From Collinsella sp. (lineage in GTDB: Bacteria > Actinomycetota > Coriobacteriia > Coriobacteriales > Coriobacteriaceae): a stretch of 53,939 bases of DNA. The stretch lies in assembly GCA_019425045.1 (NCBI GenBank), contig JAHYYI010000009.1, positions 1 through 53,939 of the forward strand. Direction: 5' to 3'. The stretch's first letter is position 1. The number at the start of each line of letters is the position of its first letter. Shown in pieces: positions 1 through 7,912 of this stretch. Made by a program: the position numbers and the translations under genes. Below the pieces are notes generated by a model. The model worked only from the letters and a program-made list of their open reading frames with translations. It was not told the DNA's origin and did not search any database.

Positions 1-79
1 TGTTTGCCTGCGCCTTCCGCGGCGGCTGATGTCTTCGCGAGGTTCGCGAGGGCGTCGCAAAACTTTTCAAAAAAAGTTC

Positions 80-108
80 TTGCATTTGGGTGGATCATCC
101 CGTATATT
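80..108 (+). promoter_or_regulatory. Promoter of the tRNA-Gly/tRNA-Val unit
   Basis: A -35 element TTGCAT (80-85) and a -10 element TATATT (103-108) are separated by 17 bp and end about a dozen bases before the first tRNA. This is a good sigma-A type promoter and the only one visible before the two tRNA genes, which probably form one transcript. Confidence 0.7.
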
Positions 109-120
109 AAATCCTCGCAG

Positions 121-196
121 GCGGACATGGCTCAGTTGGTAGAGCACAACCTTGCCAAGGTTGGGGTCGCGGGTTCGAGCCCCGTTGTCCGCTCCA
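121..196 (+). tRNA. tRNA-Gly (anticodon GCC)
   Basis: A complete cloverleaf can be drawn. The acceptor stem GCGGACA pairs with TGTCCGC (186-192), the anticodon stem CAACC (147-151) pairs with GGTTG (159-163), and the loop TTGCCAA puts the anticodon GCC at 154-156. The T loop GTTCGAGCC is canonical. The 3' CCA is encoded in the DNA (194-196). It lies 3 bp upstream of tRNA-Val and they probably share a transcript. Confidence 0.95.
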
Positions 197-199
197 TTT

Positions 200-274
200 G
201 GGCGTTTAGCTCAGGGGGAGAGCGCTTCCCTGACACGGAAGAGGTCAGAAGTTCAAATCTTCTAACGCCCACCA
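200..274 (+). tRNA. tRNA-Val (anticodon GAC)
   Basis: Acceptor stem GGGCGTT (200-206) pairs with AACGCCC (264-270). Anticodon stem CTTCC (225-229) pairs with GGAAG (237-241), with anticodon GAC at 232-234. The T loop has GTTCAAATC, and CCA is encoded. As the last gene of the unit its 3' end is a plausible integration site for a tyrosine-integrase element; see the minus-strand remnant just downstream. Confidence 0.95.
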
Positions 275-282
275 AATGTTCG

Positions 283-318
283 CAGCTCAGAGGCATCGCC
301 TCTGGGCTGTTTTGTTTT
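283..318 (+). terminator. Rho-independent terminator after the tRNA pair
   Basis: A 12-bp stem (283-294 with 298-309, one G-T pair) closes a 3-nt loop and is followed by TTTTGTTTT (310-318). It sits 8 bp after tRNA-Val and ends the tRNA transcript. Confidence 0.85.
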
Positions 319-382
319 GGTCGCCAAATGGGTCGCCAAATACGTCACCAAATTTCGAGTTTTTGATCTTCCGGGATGCCTC
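287..382 (-). pseudogene. Possible 3' remnant of a tyrosine integrase
   Basis: On the minus strand an open stretch between two TGA codons reads toward the tRNA-Val 3' end and contains three FGD units in 12-nt periodicity (FGDVFGDPFGD, roughly 318-350). Phage-type integrases in Gram-positives commonly end at tRNA attachment sites, sometimes with repeated FG-containing tails; this last point is from memory. Only about 31 codons are left, with no start or catalytic motif, so the assignment rests on tail style and position. It could also be a chance reading of a short tandem DNA repeat. Confidence 0.3.
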
Positions 383-680
383 TCAGTAGTCATCCGAGGA
401 AACTCTCATCTTCTCCGTTTGCATACACATATCTTTCAAGGATTCGTGCCGCGGTTGCATGAGGCTCGGCAAGGCATGACCGCAACATGTTGGTCAAGCA
501 TAATCTTTTGGATTCTTTTGGCGTGAGCGGCTTGGTTTTGGTAGGATTTGTCAGCGGCTTGACTAAGGGGGTTTTATAACTGCCATGCAGGTAGCCGTGT
601 TGGTAACGTTTTACCGACTTGTCAAATACCCCTCATTTTTAATGCGTCTGCAAAATGACTAATTGCTTTGACCTGCTGAA

Positions 681-696
681 ACACTATATGTTGTGT
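681..696 (+). promoter_or_regulatory. NrdR-box-like site 1
   Basis: ACACTATATGTTGTGT is close to the NrdR consensus (ACAC-AT-rich-GTGT palindrome) found before ribonucleotide reductase operons. It lies just upstream of the putative nrdD -35 element and is the stronger of two sites spaced about three helical turns apart. Confidence 0.75.
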
Positions 697-726
697 TTGA
701 TCTAAAAAAAGAATACAGGATATAGA
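697..726 (+). promoter_or_regulatory. Probable nrdD promoter
   Basis: TTGATC (697-702) and TATAGA (721-726) with an 18-bp spacer form a moderate promoter bracketed by the two NrdR-like sites. Transcription would start near 733, leaving a leader of about 220 nt before nrdD. I see no convincing coding frame or recognisable riboswitch in that leader. Confidence 0.45.
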
Positions 727-728
727 TG
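713..728 (+). promoter_or_regulatory. NrdR-box-like site 2 (degenerate)
   Basis: ATACAGGATATAGATG matches about 10 of 16 positions of the NrdR consensus. Its start is exactly 32 bp from the start of site 1, the spacing usual for cooperative NrdR binding, and it covers the putative -10 element. Confidence 0.45.
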
Positions 729-953
729 CCTCTTTGTCGTATGATAGATGGCGGACAGAGAACGAAGACCTTAACTGCCTCTTTTGAACGTATCCTTGAG
801 CCGCTTGATCGGCTCCTGGGAATGTCCGCATGGAGGCTTATGGTTTATCGAGAACACAGATTGCGCGACGGCGCCGCAAGACAGGGGCAAGCCCTGCCGG
901 GCATCGTTTGGCTCTGAAGCGCAATGAGGCTACGATGCGAAAGAGGCAAGAGG

Positions 954-3176
954 ATGAAGATCATCAAGCGCAGCGGCACCGAGGTTGTCTTTGACATCGA
1001 TAAGATCGTCAATGCCATCCGCGCCGCCAACTTGGAGGTCGAGGAGAGCTCTCGTCTAACCGACCGCCAGGTGGTTTACGCGGCACAAAACGTCGCCGAG
1101 GCATGTGAGAACGCGGGCCACACCGTTTCGGTCGAGGAGATCCAGGATTTGGTCGAGGACGAGATCATGCGTCTCGACTGCTACGAGGTTGCCCGCCACT
1201 ACATCATCTATCGCTATGTCCAGAGCCTGAAGCGCCAGAAGAACACGACCGACGACAAGATTCTGTCGCTGATCGAGTGCAATAACGAAGAGGTCAAGCA
1301 GGAGAACTCTAACAAGAACCCGACCGTCAATTCCGTCCAGCGCGACTATATGGCCGGCGAGATTTCCAAGGACCTGACTCAGCGTGTGCTGCTGCCCCAG
1401 GAGATCGTGGATGCCCACAATGAGGGCCTGATCCACTTCCACGATTCCGACTACTTTGCCCAGCACATGCATAACTGCGACCTGGTGAACCTGGAGGATA
1501 TGCTCCAGAACGGTACTGTTATCTCGGGTACGCTGATTGAGAAGCCGCACAGCTTCTCGACGGCTTGCAACATCGCGACGCAGATCATCGCCCAAGTTGC
1601 TTCCTCCCAGTACGGTGGCCAGTCGATTTCGCTGACCCATCTTGCCCCGTTCGTCGAGGTGAGCCGTCAGAAGATTCGCGGCGAGGTCGCCCGCGAGCTC
1701 GAGGAGCTCGGCGTTTCCGCATCTCCCGAAAAGGTCCGCGAGGTTGTTGAGGACCGCCTGCGTGACGAGATCCGTCGCGGCGTCCAGACGATTCAGTATC
1801 AGGTCGTGACCCTTATGACCACGAATGGCCAGGCGCCGTTCGTGACGGTCTTTATGTATCTCAATGAGGCCCGTACGCCCCAGGAGAAGCACGACCTTGC
1901 CATGATTGTGGAGGAGACGCTTCGTCAGCGCTATGAGGGCGTTAAGAACGAAGCCGGCGTGTGGATCACCCCGGCGTTCCCCAAGCTCATCTACGTGCTC
2001 GAGGACGATAACATTCGCGAGGATTCGCCGTACTTCTATCTGACCAAGCTCGCCGCCAAGTGCACCGCCAAGCGCATGGTGCCCGACTACATCTCCGAGA
2101 AGAAGATGCGCGAGCTCAAGCTGTCTAAGGGCGAGACTGCCGGCAACGGCGATTGCTACACCTGCATGGGTTGCCGCAGTTTCCTGACGCCCGACCGTTC
2201 GGGCAACGGCTTTAACAATGTCGCCAACGCGCTGAACTATGACCCGACCAAGCCTAAGTACTACGGTCGCTTTAACCAGGGTGTTGTGACCATCAACCTG
2301 CCCGATGTCGCGCTGAGCTCGCATCAGGACATGGATAAGTTCTGGAAGATCTTCGACGAGCGCCTTGAGCTGTGCCATCGTGCCCTGCTTTGCCGTCATG
2401 AGCGCCTGATGGGCACGCTTTCGGATGCCGCGCCGATTCTTTGGCAGTACGGCGCCCTGGCGCGTCTGAAGAAGGGCGAGACGATCGACAAGCTGCTCGT
2501 GGGCGGCTATTCCACCATCAGCCTGGGCTATGCCGGCCTGTATGAGTGCGTCAAGTACATGACGGGTCACAGCCACACCGAGAAGGAGGGCACGCCGTTC
2601 GCCATGGCCGTCATGCAGCGCATGAACGACAAGTGCGCGGAGTGGAAGGCCGAAAGTGATATCGATTTCTCGCTGTACGGTACGCCGTTGGAGTCGACGA
2701 CCTACAAGTTCGCCAAGTGCCTGCAGCGTCGTTTTGGCATTATCCCGGGCGTGACGGACAAGGGCTACATTACTAACAGCTATCACGTCCATGTGTCCGA
2801 GGAGATCGATGCCTTCGACAAACTTAAGTTTGAAGGCATGTTCCAGCAGCTTTCGCCGGGCGGTGCTATCTCCTACGTTGAGGTTCCCAACATGCAGGAC
2901 AACCTCAAGGCTGTCATTCGCGTGATGCAGTACATCTACGACAACATCATGTACGCCGAGCTCAACACCAAGAGCGACTACTGCCAGGTGTGCGGCTACG
3001 ATGGCGAGATCAAGATTGTCGAGGATGACGGCAAGCTGGTGTGGGAGTGCCCCAGCTGCGGCAACCGCGACCAGGAGAAGATGAATGTCGCCCGTCGCAC
3101 GTGCGGCTACATCGGTACCCAGTTCTGGAACCAGGGTCGAACCGAGGAGATCCGCGACCGCGTGCTGCATCTCTAA
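954..3176 (+). CDS. nrdD: Anaerobic ribonucleoside-triphosphate reductase
   Basis: Makes deoxyribonucleoside triphosphates without oxygen by glycyl-radical chemistry. The first ~95 residues are an ATP-cone regulatory domain (MKIIKRSGTEVVFD onward). The catalytic barrel follows, then a C-terminal zinc site (CQVCGYD ... CPSCGNRD) and the glycyl-radical motif RRTCGYIG, where the radical glycine is expected. The length, about 740 residues, is normal. I chose ATG 954 because AAGAGG lies 7 bp upstream and the ATP cone starts there; an in-frame ATG at 924 has no such site. The activase gene nrdG follows after a 420-bp palindrome-rich gap. Tandem NrdR-like boxes upstream suggest repression by NrdR with (d)ATP. 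Confidence 0.97.
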   Translation: MKIIKRSGTEVVFDIDKIVNAIRAANLEVEESSRLTDRQVVYAAQNVAEACENAGHTVSVEEIQDLVEDEIMRLDCYEVARHYIIYRYVQSLKRQKNTTDDKILSLIECNNEEVKQENSNKNPTVNSVQRDYMAGEISKDLTQRVLLPQEIVDAHNEGLIHFHDSDYFAQHMHNCDLVNLEDMLQNGTVISGTLIEKPHSFSTACNIATQIIAQVASSQYGGQSISLTHLAPFVEVSRQKIRGEVARELEELGVSASPEKVREVVEDRLRDEIRRGVQTIQYQVVTLMTTNGQAPFVTVFMYLNEARTPQEKHDLAMIVEETLRQRYEGVKNEAGVWITPAFPKLIYVLEDDNIREDSPYFYLTKLAAKCTAKRMVPDYISEKKMRELKLSKGETAGNGDCYTCMGCRSFLTPDRSGNGFNNVANALNYDPTKPKYYGRFNQGVVTINLPDVALSSHQDMDKFWKIFDERLELCHRALLCRHERLMGTLSDAAPILWQYGALARLKKGETIDKLLVGGYSTISLGYAGLYECVKYMTGHSHTEKEGTPFAMAVMQRMNDKCAEWKAESDIDFSLYGTPLESTTYKFAKCLQRRFGIIPGVTDKGYITNSYHVHVSEEIDAFDKLKFEGMFQQLSPGGAISYVEVPNMQDNLKAVIRVMQYIYDNIMYAELNTKSDYCQVCGYDGEIKIVEDDGKLVWECPSCGNRDQEKMNVARRTCGYIGTQFWNQGRTEEIRDRVLHL

Positions 3177-3192
3177 TAGTCATCCCAGGCCG

Positions 3193-3320
3193 CCCCGTAG
3201 CGAGGCCCCGGACCTTTACTCGCTATTTCGGACAGTCCTGGCTCACGACGGAGGCGCCACTGGCGCCTCCTGTTCGTGCGGAACTCATATCGAGCAAAGG
3301 TCCAGGCCCTCGCTACGGGG
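3193..3320. repeat. Nested extragenic palindrome (30-bp arms)
   Basis: Arms 3193-3222 and 3291-3320 are inverted copies with 27 of 30 positions matching. They enclose a second perfect 9-bp hairpin (3250-3258 with 3262-3270, loop ACT). The whole unit would fold into a long rod in RNA or a cruciform in DNA. There is no good U tract, so simple termination of nrdD is not the obvious role. It may be a MITE- or REP-like repeat; copies elsewhere in the genome cannot be judged from this window. Confidence 0.75.
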
Positions 3321-3502
3321 CAGCCGAGCTGACGTAGCTGAGATGCAGCACACAGCCTGCTCACTCCTCGAAGTTCTTAGCGGAAATGAGTTGACCTGCG
3401 ACAACGGTCTGCTTGCGATAACGGTTGAGCTGCAGCATTGTTTTTATTGGACCTCGAACCCTATACTCGATGTTCGCTGAGTTCATTGAGTATCGCTCGC
3501 GA

Positions 3503-3588
3503 GGGGTCTGGAGTATATCGTCCCGCCCGCAGTTTCGCAGGCCGAAGGCCGAGAATGTTTGAGGACGGGATGATATACTCCAGACCCC
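3503..3588. repeat. 23-bp inverted repeat directly before nrdG
   Basis: Arms 3503-3525 and 3566-3588 pair at 22 of 23 positions. The 40-nt interval holds a small GGCC-GAA-GGCC hairpin. The right arm ends only 3 bp before the nrdG ribosome-binding site (GGAAGG, 3591-3596), so folding in the transcript could affect nrdG translation or separate it from nrdD. Confidence 0.75.
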
Positions 3589-3602
3589 CAGGAAGGTTAC
3601 CT

Positions 3603-4184
3603 ATGAACTACGCGAACATTAAGTATTTCGACATTGCTGATGGAGAAGGCGTTCGTACTTCTCTGTTTGTAAGCGGGTGCCGTCGTGGGTGCAAGAATTG
3701 CTTTAACTCTGTTGCGTGGGACTTTGCTGCGGGTGAGCCGTTCAATCGTGCCGTCGAGGACAAGATTATCAAGAGTCTCGATCATCCCTTTATCGATGGT
3801 CTGACGATTCTGGGCGGCGAGCCTATGGAGCCCGAGAATCAAGCGGGACTCGTTGATTTTGTCGAGCGTGTTCGCGCGGCCTATCCAGCGGGGTCGGGGA
3901 AGACTATTTGGTGCTTCACCGGCGATGTGCTCGAGGAGCTTATGCCGGGCGGTTGCCATCATACCGAGGTGACGGATCGCATCCTTGCCTGCCTCGACAT
4001 GTTGGTGGATGGCCCGTTTGTTCAGGATCTGTATGATATCTCATTGCGTTTTAGGGGCTCGAGTAACCAGCGCGTGATCGATATGAACGCTACGCGCGCC
4101 CGTGCTGAGCGCGAGGGCGTTGCGCTTTGTGATGCGGTTGAACTTTGGCGTGATGATCCGGTCTATTCGACCCATACTATGTAG
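3603..4184 (+). CDS. nrdG: Anaerobic ribonucleotide reductase activating protein
   Basis: Radical-SAM activase that generates the glycyl radical on NrdD. The cluster-binding motif CRRGCKNC (CxxxCxxC) is near residues 28-35 and a GGEP SAM-binding motif (ILGGEPM) lies near residue 78. The protein has 193 residues. Start ATG 3603 is supported by GGAAGG 6 bp upstream and by the family's N-terminus (NYANIKYFDIADGEGVRTSLFVSG is split here as NYANIKYFDIADGEG then VRTSLFVSG); longer upstream reading runs through the palindrome and is unlikely to be coding. It lies downstream of nrdD on the same strand, as expected for a functional pair. Confidence 0.96.
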   Translation: MNYANIKYFDIADGEGVRTSLFVSGCRRGCKNCFNSVAWDFAAGEPFNRAVEDKIIKSLDHPFIDGLTILGGEPMEPENQAGLVDFVERVRAAYPAGSGKTIWCFTGDVLEELMPGGCHHTEVTDRILACLDMLVDGPFVQDLYDISLRFRGSSNQRVIDMNATRARAEREGVALCDAVELWRDDPVYSTHTM

Positions 4185-4250
4185 CTTGTGGTCGATGCCG
4201 GAGGGCGTGGTACCATAGCGCGAACGTGAAATCGGAAAAGTGAGGCCCAG

Positions 4251-4808
4251 ATGGTCGATCAGGAAAAAGTCGAGGCCGCCATTAAGCTGTTGCTTGAGGG
4301 CATAGGCGAGGACCCAACTCGTGAGGGCCTGTTGGAGACCCCGGCGCGCGTTGCCCGTATGTATGGTGAGATCGCCGGCGGCATGGGCCAGAGTGCCGAG
4401 GAGCACCTGTCCAAAACCTTTGCCGTCGCTTCGAACGATTTGGTTATCGAGCGCGACATCACGTTCTATTCGCTGTGTGAACATCATCTGCTACCGTTTT
4501 ATGGCAAGGCCGCCATTGGTTATATCCCTAACGGTCGGGTGGCTGGGCTTTCCAAGCTCGCCCGCACGGTTGAGGTTTATGCCCGCCGTCTTCAGCTGCA
4601 GGAGCAACTGTGCGCACAGGTTGCCGATGCCCTCATGGATTATCTCGCTCCCCAGGGAGCGATTGTGTTGATGGAGGCCGAGCATATGTGCATGACGATG
4701 CGTGGCGTGCAAAAGCCCGGCACCAAGACCGTGACGCTTGCTCGCCGCGGCGTCTTTGAGACCGATCCCGCGCTCGAGGAGCGTTTCTTTAGGATGCTGG
4801 GCCGCTAA
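4251..4808 (+). CDS. folE: GTP cyclohydrolase I
   Basis: Converts GTP to 7,8-dihydroneopterin triphosphate, the first step of folate synthesis. Recognisable motifs include the zinc-binding CEHHLLPFYGKAAIGYIP, the substrate region GLSKLARTVEVYARRLQ, and the second zinc cysteine region EAEHMCMTMRGVQKPG. At 185 residues it is full length. The next gene starts 2 bp after the stop, so folE, the HD protein and probably folB form an operon. Confidence 0.97.
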   Translation: MVDQEKVEAAIKLLLEGIGEDPTREGLLETPARVARMYGEIAGGMGQSAEEHLSKTFAVASNDLVIERDITFYSLCEHHLLPFYGKAAIGYIPNGRVAGLSKLARTVEVYARRLQLQEQLCAQVADALMDYLAPQGAIVLMEAEHMCMTMRGVQKPGTKTVTLARRGVFETDPALEERFFRMLGR

Positions 4809-4810
4809 CC

Positions 4811-5392
4811 ATGAGAGTCGTCAACGACTTTACATCGAAGACCGATGAGGGGACGTCGCGTCGCGGCTTTATGGCTTCGGGCCTGGCCCCCTTTGGTGCC
4901 ATGCCTCGCATTGATTACATTTGTGCCAACGGGCTGTTCCGGCGGCATCTGGGTAATATTGCGCAGTTGGAATCGGGGCGCATCTTCTGCCGCCACGGTA
5001 TTGACCATCTGCTCGATGTCGCTCGCATTATGTGGATCAAGAATCTCGAGGAACAGCTCGAATTTGACCGCGAGGTCATCTACGCCACGGCACTTCTTCA
5101 CGATATCGGCAAAGATGAACAGTATGAATCGGGTATATCCCATGATGTTGCAAGCGAACGCGTCGCTGATGCAATTCTCGGCGGCATGCCCGATGACGTG
5201 GCGTTTGAGCCGGCCGATGCCGCAGCCATTAAGACGGCCATTCTGGGCCATCGAAAGCTGCGCGTGAACAGCCAACCGCTTGAGCGTCTGCTCTATGCGG
5301 CCGACAAAGCGTCGCGCGCTTGCTTTGCATGCCCCGCGCGCAATGCTTGCAACTGGAGCGATGATAAAAAGAACCTGTCGATTCGCGTGTAG
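4811..5392 (+). CDS. HD-domain phosphohydrolase in the folate operon
   Basis: A 193-residue protein with an HD-type metal site: HGIDH (around residues 59-63), the core HDIGKDE (around 98-104), then H (SHDV) and a late D (AADKAS). The C-terminus has CPARNACNW, so a C-rich tail follows the HD fold. HD proteins hydrolyse phosphate esters or nucleotides. Its place between folE and folB suggests it could act on dihydroneopterin triphosphate or phosphate, a step often lacking a known enzyme, but this is inference. The first ~30 residues look unstructured; an internal start such as the ATG before PRIDYIC is possible. Confidence 0.75.
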   Translation: MRVVNDFTSKTDEGTSRRGFMASGLAPFGAMPRIDYICANGLFRRHLGNIAQLESGRIFCRHGIDHLLDVARIMWIKNLEEQLEFDREVIYATALLHDIGKDEQYESGISHDVASERVADAILGGMPDDVAFEPADAAAIKTAILGHRKLRVNSQPLERLLYAADKASRACFACPARNACNWSDDKKNLSIRV

Positions 5393-5435
5393 TTAGTTTG
5401 CGCGGTCGGGGTTCTAAACGAAGGAGACGATCGCG

Positions 5436-5921
5436 ATGAGCAACAAGAAGCTGCCCGAGAATGCAACCAAGACTGAAGGCGCCGAGCTCGCCCGCCGTGG
5501 AAGGGGCGAAATATCCACCGCAACGGCGGTACCCCACGTGAGCTATGACGATCTGCGCCATGCTGACCGCATTACTATCGACGGTCTCGAGGTCTTTGCC
5601 AACCACGGCGTGTATCCCGAAGAGAATGCGCTGGGCCAGAAGTTCATCGTGTCCTTGGTGCTCTATGCCGACCTGCGTGCAGCGGGGGAGCACGATAACC
5701 TGGACGCTTCGATTGACTACGGCTCGGTGTGCCACGATGTCGATGGCTATCTGCGCGAGCATACGTTTAAACTCATCGAGGCGGCAGCCGAGGGTGTGGC
5801 CCAGATGCTGCTGCGTCGTTACCCCTTGCTGCTTGGCGTGCGTGTTAAGCTCGATAAGCCTTGGGCTCCCGTCGGTCTTCCCCTGGCAAGCTGCGGCGTC
5901 GAGATCGAGCGCGTGCGCTAA
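5436..5921 (+). CDS. folB: Dihydroneopterin aldolase
   Basis: Cleaves 7,8-dihydroneopterin to 6-hydroxymethyl-dihydropterin and glycolaldehyde. The FolB core runs from about residue 43 (ADRITIDGLEVFANHGVYPEE) through DYGSVCHDV and FKLIEAAAEGVA to the KLDKPWAPVGLP segment. A strong ribosome-binding site (AAGGAG) precedes ATG 5436, giving 161 residues, so the ~40-residue N-terminal tail before the core appears genuine though unusual; the family is normally about 120 residues. folP and folK are not adjacent. Confidence 0.92.
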   Translation: MSNKKLPENATKTEGAELARRGRGEISTATAVPHVSYDDLRHADRITIDGLEVFANHGVYPEENALGQKFIVSLVLYADLRAAGEHDNLDASIDYGSVCHDVDGYLREHTFKLIEAAAEGVAQMLLRRYPLLLGVRVKLDKPWAPVGLPLASCGVEIERVR

Positions 5922-5927
5922 CCGGTT

Positions 5928-6704
5928 CTAATACGTCTCTATGGGCGGCTGCTTGAGCCGCTGCGATAGAGCTCTATTGTTGGGACAGTACGTGTCGAGC
6001 AGGGCGTGAAACCGCTGATTGTGGCTTGGCTCGAGCAGGTGGACGAGCTCGTGGGCGACAACCATGCCGAGACACTCGATGGGATAGGCGGCAAGTTCGC
6101 GTGCGATGCGAACGGCACCGGATTTGGGCGTGCATGAGCCCCAACGCGTTTTCATGCTACGTACGGAAACGCGGGAAACGGCGACACCCATTGCGATTTC
6201 GTACGCGCGTACCATATCGCGCAGCGCCGTGGTGACCTCGGATGCATAGAGTTGGTCGATGCGGGTCTGGAGCTCATCGGACGTCAGGCCGTCGAGGGTT
6301 GCGCGCCGCTTGGCCTGTGGGCGTTCGTTCGATTTGTCGGCACCTATAAAACTTGCGAAGGTGGCCTGCTTGGGCCGCGGTGCGGGTGACTTAAAGTTGT
6401 GATCGAGCGCATCTTGTACCGTGATGGGCTTGCCCCAAAGTGCAATGATGGACGAGGGGCTGAGCGGCTCTCGCGCCGTCGCCTGACGTTGCTCGCGCTG
6501 GGCAAGCCGGCTGATAATCCAGGCGCTGTTGCGCTTCACAAACGCTTCGATACGCTCGCGGCTGGTGCCGAGCGGTGCACTGGCGTGGACCTCACCGCTC
6601 GATGTGACGCGTAGGTTGAAGTTCTTGACGCGCTTTTTGGTAACGACGACGGGGATGGATGTGCCATTCGGTCGGGATACGGTAATCGTAAATTGCTGCG
6701 TCAA
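5928..6704 (-). CDS. YgjP-like zinc metallopeptidase (DUF45)
   Basis: The C-terminal half carries HELVHLLEPSHNQRF, the HExxH zinc motif with a downstream third ligand, and KTRWGSC, both typical of YgjP/DUF45 proteins (M48-like, function poorly known). The start chosen is TTG 6704 (258 residues), because AAGGA lies 6 bp upstream on the minus strand. A longer reading to 6767 would pass through a perfect hairpin at 6727-6762 and is unlikely. The middle segment (residues ~110-150) is low in conservation and rich in Lys/Arg/Pro. It converges with folB, with a 6-bp gap. Confidence 0.85.
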   Translation of the reverse strand: MTQQFTITVSRPNGTSIPVVVTKKRVKNFNLRVTSSGEVHASAPLGTSRERIEAFVKRNSAWIISRLAQREQRQATAREPLSPSSIIALWGKPITVQDALDHNFKSPAPRPKQATFASFIGADKSNERPQAKRRATLDGLTSDELQTRIDQLYASEVTTALRDMVRAYEIAMGVAVSRVSVRSMKTRWGSCTPKSGAVRIARELAAYPIECLGMVVAHELVHLLEPSHNQRFHALLDTYCPNNRALSQRLKQPPIETY

Positions 6705-6726
6705 AAGCGGTCCTTCAGATTGGGGA

Positions 6727-6762
6727 CGGGCCGGCATGTCGACCGTTCGGCATGCCGGCCCG
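6727..6762 (-). terminator. Hairpin after the dipeptidase gene
   Basis: A perfect 12-bp GC-rich stem (6727-6738 with 6751-6762) with a 12-nt loop lies right after the dipeptidase stop. There is no U tract, so it may be a weak terminator or an mRNA-stabilising end. Confidence 0.5.
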
Positions 6763-6778
6763 CTCAAGGGATGTGAAA

Positions 6779-7792
6779 TTAATAACGCTCAAAGAAGGCA
6801 AGCGCGTTGTCGCTGCAGAGCTTTTGCATCACGGTCTTGCCAAAATGCTTGGAAAGCATGTTCTGGAACTCGGGCATCTTGCTGGCATCGGAGAGGGAAG
6901 CGGGCACCGTGGCGCCGTCCCAGTCGCCGCCGAGCGCGATGACGTCCTCGCCGCCCAGGTCGAGCCAGTGCTCGATATGTGCCGCCAGCTGGTCGAAGGT
7001 GACGTCTGCGGCGGTCTTGTCGGTTGCGTCGTTGGAAAGGAACTCGCTGCAGTAGTTGAGGCCGACGATGCCACCCATGTCGCGGATGGTGCGGAACTGG
7101 TCGTCGGTAAGGTTGCGTTTGGCGCCGCAAACCGCACGGGAGTTGGAGTGGCTGGCGACGAAGGGGCGCGTGGCGTGGGCGACAACCTCGTCAAAGCACT
7201 CATCGTTGAGGTGGGAGACGTCGAGCACCATGCCGGCGTGCTCCATCTGCGTAAGCGCCTCGATGCCGGCGGCGGTGAGGCCGGCGTGGGTGTCGTGGCC
7301 GCTCGCGAGCGGTCCCTGCGCGTTCCAGCTGAGTGACGACATAAGCACGCCCAGGCTCTTGAGCACCTCGATCAGCGCGGGGTCCTCGGCAAAGAACGTG
7401 GCGTTTTCGATGGTGTGGATGCAAGCGACCTTGCCGTCCTTGAGCGCGGGGCGAATGTCTGCGGCGCTGCGCACGTTGACCATACGGTCGTGGTTGAGCA
7501 TTGCCTGGCCGCTCATATGCGCCATGATCTGCGCCTGGAAGCGCGCGGCGTGGGCGGTGGGAATCTCGTCGGGGACAAACGTGGCGAAGCACTGTGCCCA
7601 CGGCGTGTTGTCGATCTTTGCGAGCGAGATGGCACAGGCATTACCCTCGATGAGGTCGAAATCTTGCGGATGCGTTTCGTCGCCGGGGAAATAACCGTCG
7701 GTGCCGGCGGTAAAGCGCAGGTCGAGATCGAGCGTGGCCCAGCCGATGCGGTCGGCGGTGTCGCAGTGTAGGTCAAATACGGGATATGCCAT
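6779..7792 (-). CDS. Membrane dipeptidase family (peptidase M19)
   Basis: A 337-residue zinc dipeptidase. It opens with VFDLHCDT (the HxD zinc pair), has a later glutamate ligand in HTIENATFF, and histidines in LDVSHLND and ASHSNSRAV, in the expected order for the renal-dipeptidase family. GDWDG near the end is also typical. ATG 7792 is preceded by GGAGG; the longer upstream reading adds ten residues without support. No signal peptide is seen, so it is probably cytoplasmic and acts on imported dipeptides. Confidence 0.93.
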   Translation of the reverse strand: MAYPVFDLHCDTADRIGWATLDLDLRFTAGTDGYFPGDETHPQDFDLIEGNACAISLAKIDNTPWAQCFATFVPDEIPTAHAARFQAQIMAHMSGQAMLNHDRMVNVRSAADIRPALKDGKVACIHTIENATFFAEDPALIEVLKSLGVLMSSLSWNAQGPLASGHDTHAGLTAAGIEALTQMEHAGMVLDVSHLNDECFDEVVAHATRPFVASHSNSRAVCGAKRNLTDDQFRTIRDMGGIVGLNYCSEFLSNDATDKTAADVTFDQLAAHIEHWLDLGGEDVIALGGDWDGATVPASLSDASKMPEFQNMLSKHFGKTVMQKLCSDNALAFFERY

Positions 7793-7912
7793 GGTTCCTC
7801 CGGTTGCAGCGTTTCTTTGCAAACTGTCTTTGAATTGTATGACTAGGGTATAGTTAGCGCCATATGTTCATGGCGGCCCGCGTTGTGCGCCGCCCTTATC
7901 ACGGAGGTTTCC

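Noticed and set aside
318..352. Short CRISPR-like repeats
   Set aside because: Three 12-nt repeats directly joined, with no spacers; better seen as a tandem repeat or integrase tail.
726..917. 63-codon plus-strand open frame before nrdD
   Set aside because: No ribosome-binding site, overlaps the promoter and second NrdR-like box, and has no protein-like features.
730..953. Possible cobalamin or other riboswitch in the nrdD leader
   Set aside because: I could not find the conserved cores of known riboswitches; only small GC-rich hairpins are visible.
1056..3170. 704-codon open frame on the minus strand opposite nrdD
   Set aside because: It is a codon-bias shadow of nrdD; no ribosome-binding site, and its protein is low-complexity Leu/Ala/Val/His.
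6705..6767. N-terminal extension of the YgjP-like protein
   Set aside because: The extension would be encoded across a perfect 12-bp hairpin, and the TTG at 6704 has a good ribosome-binding site.
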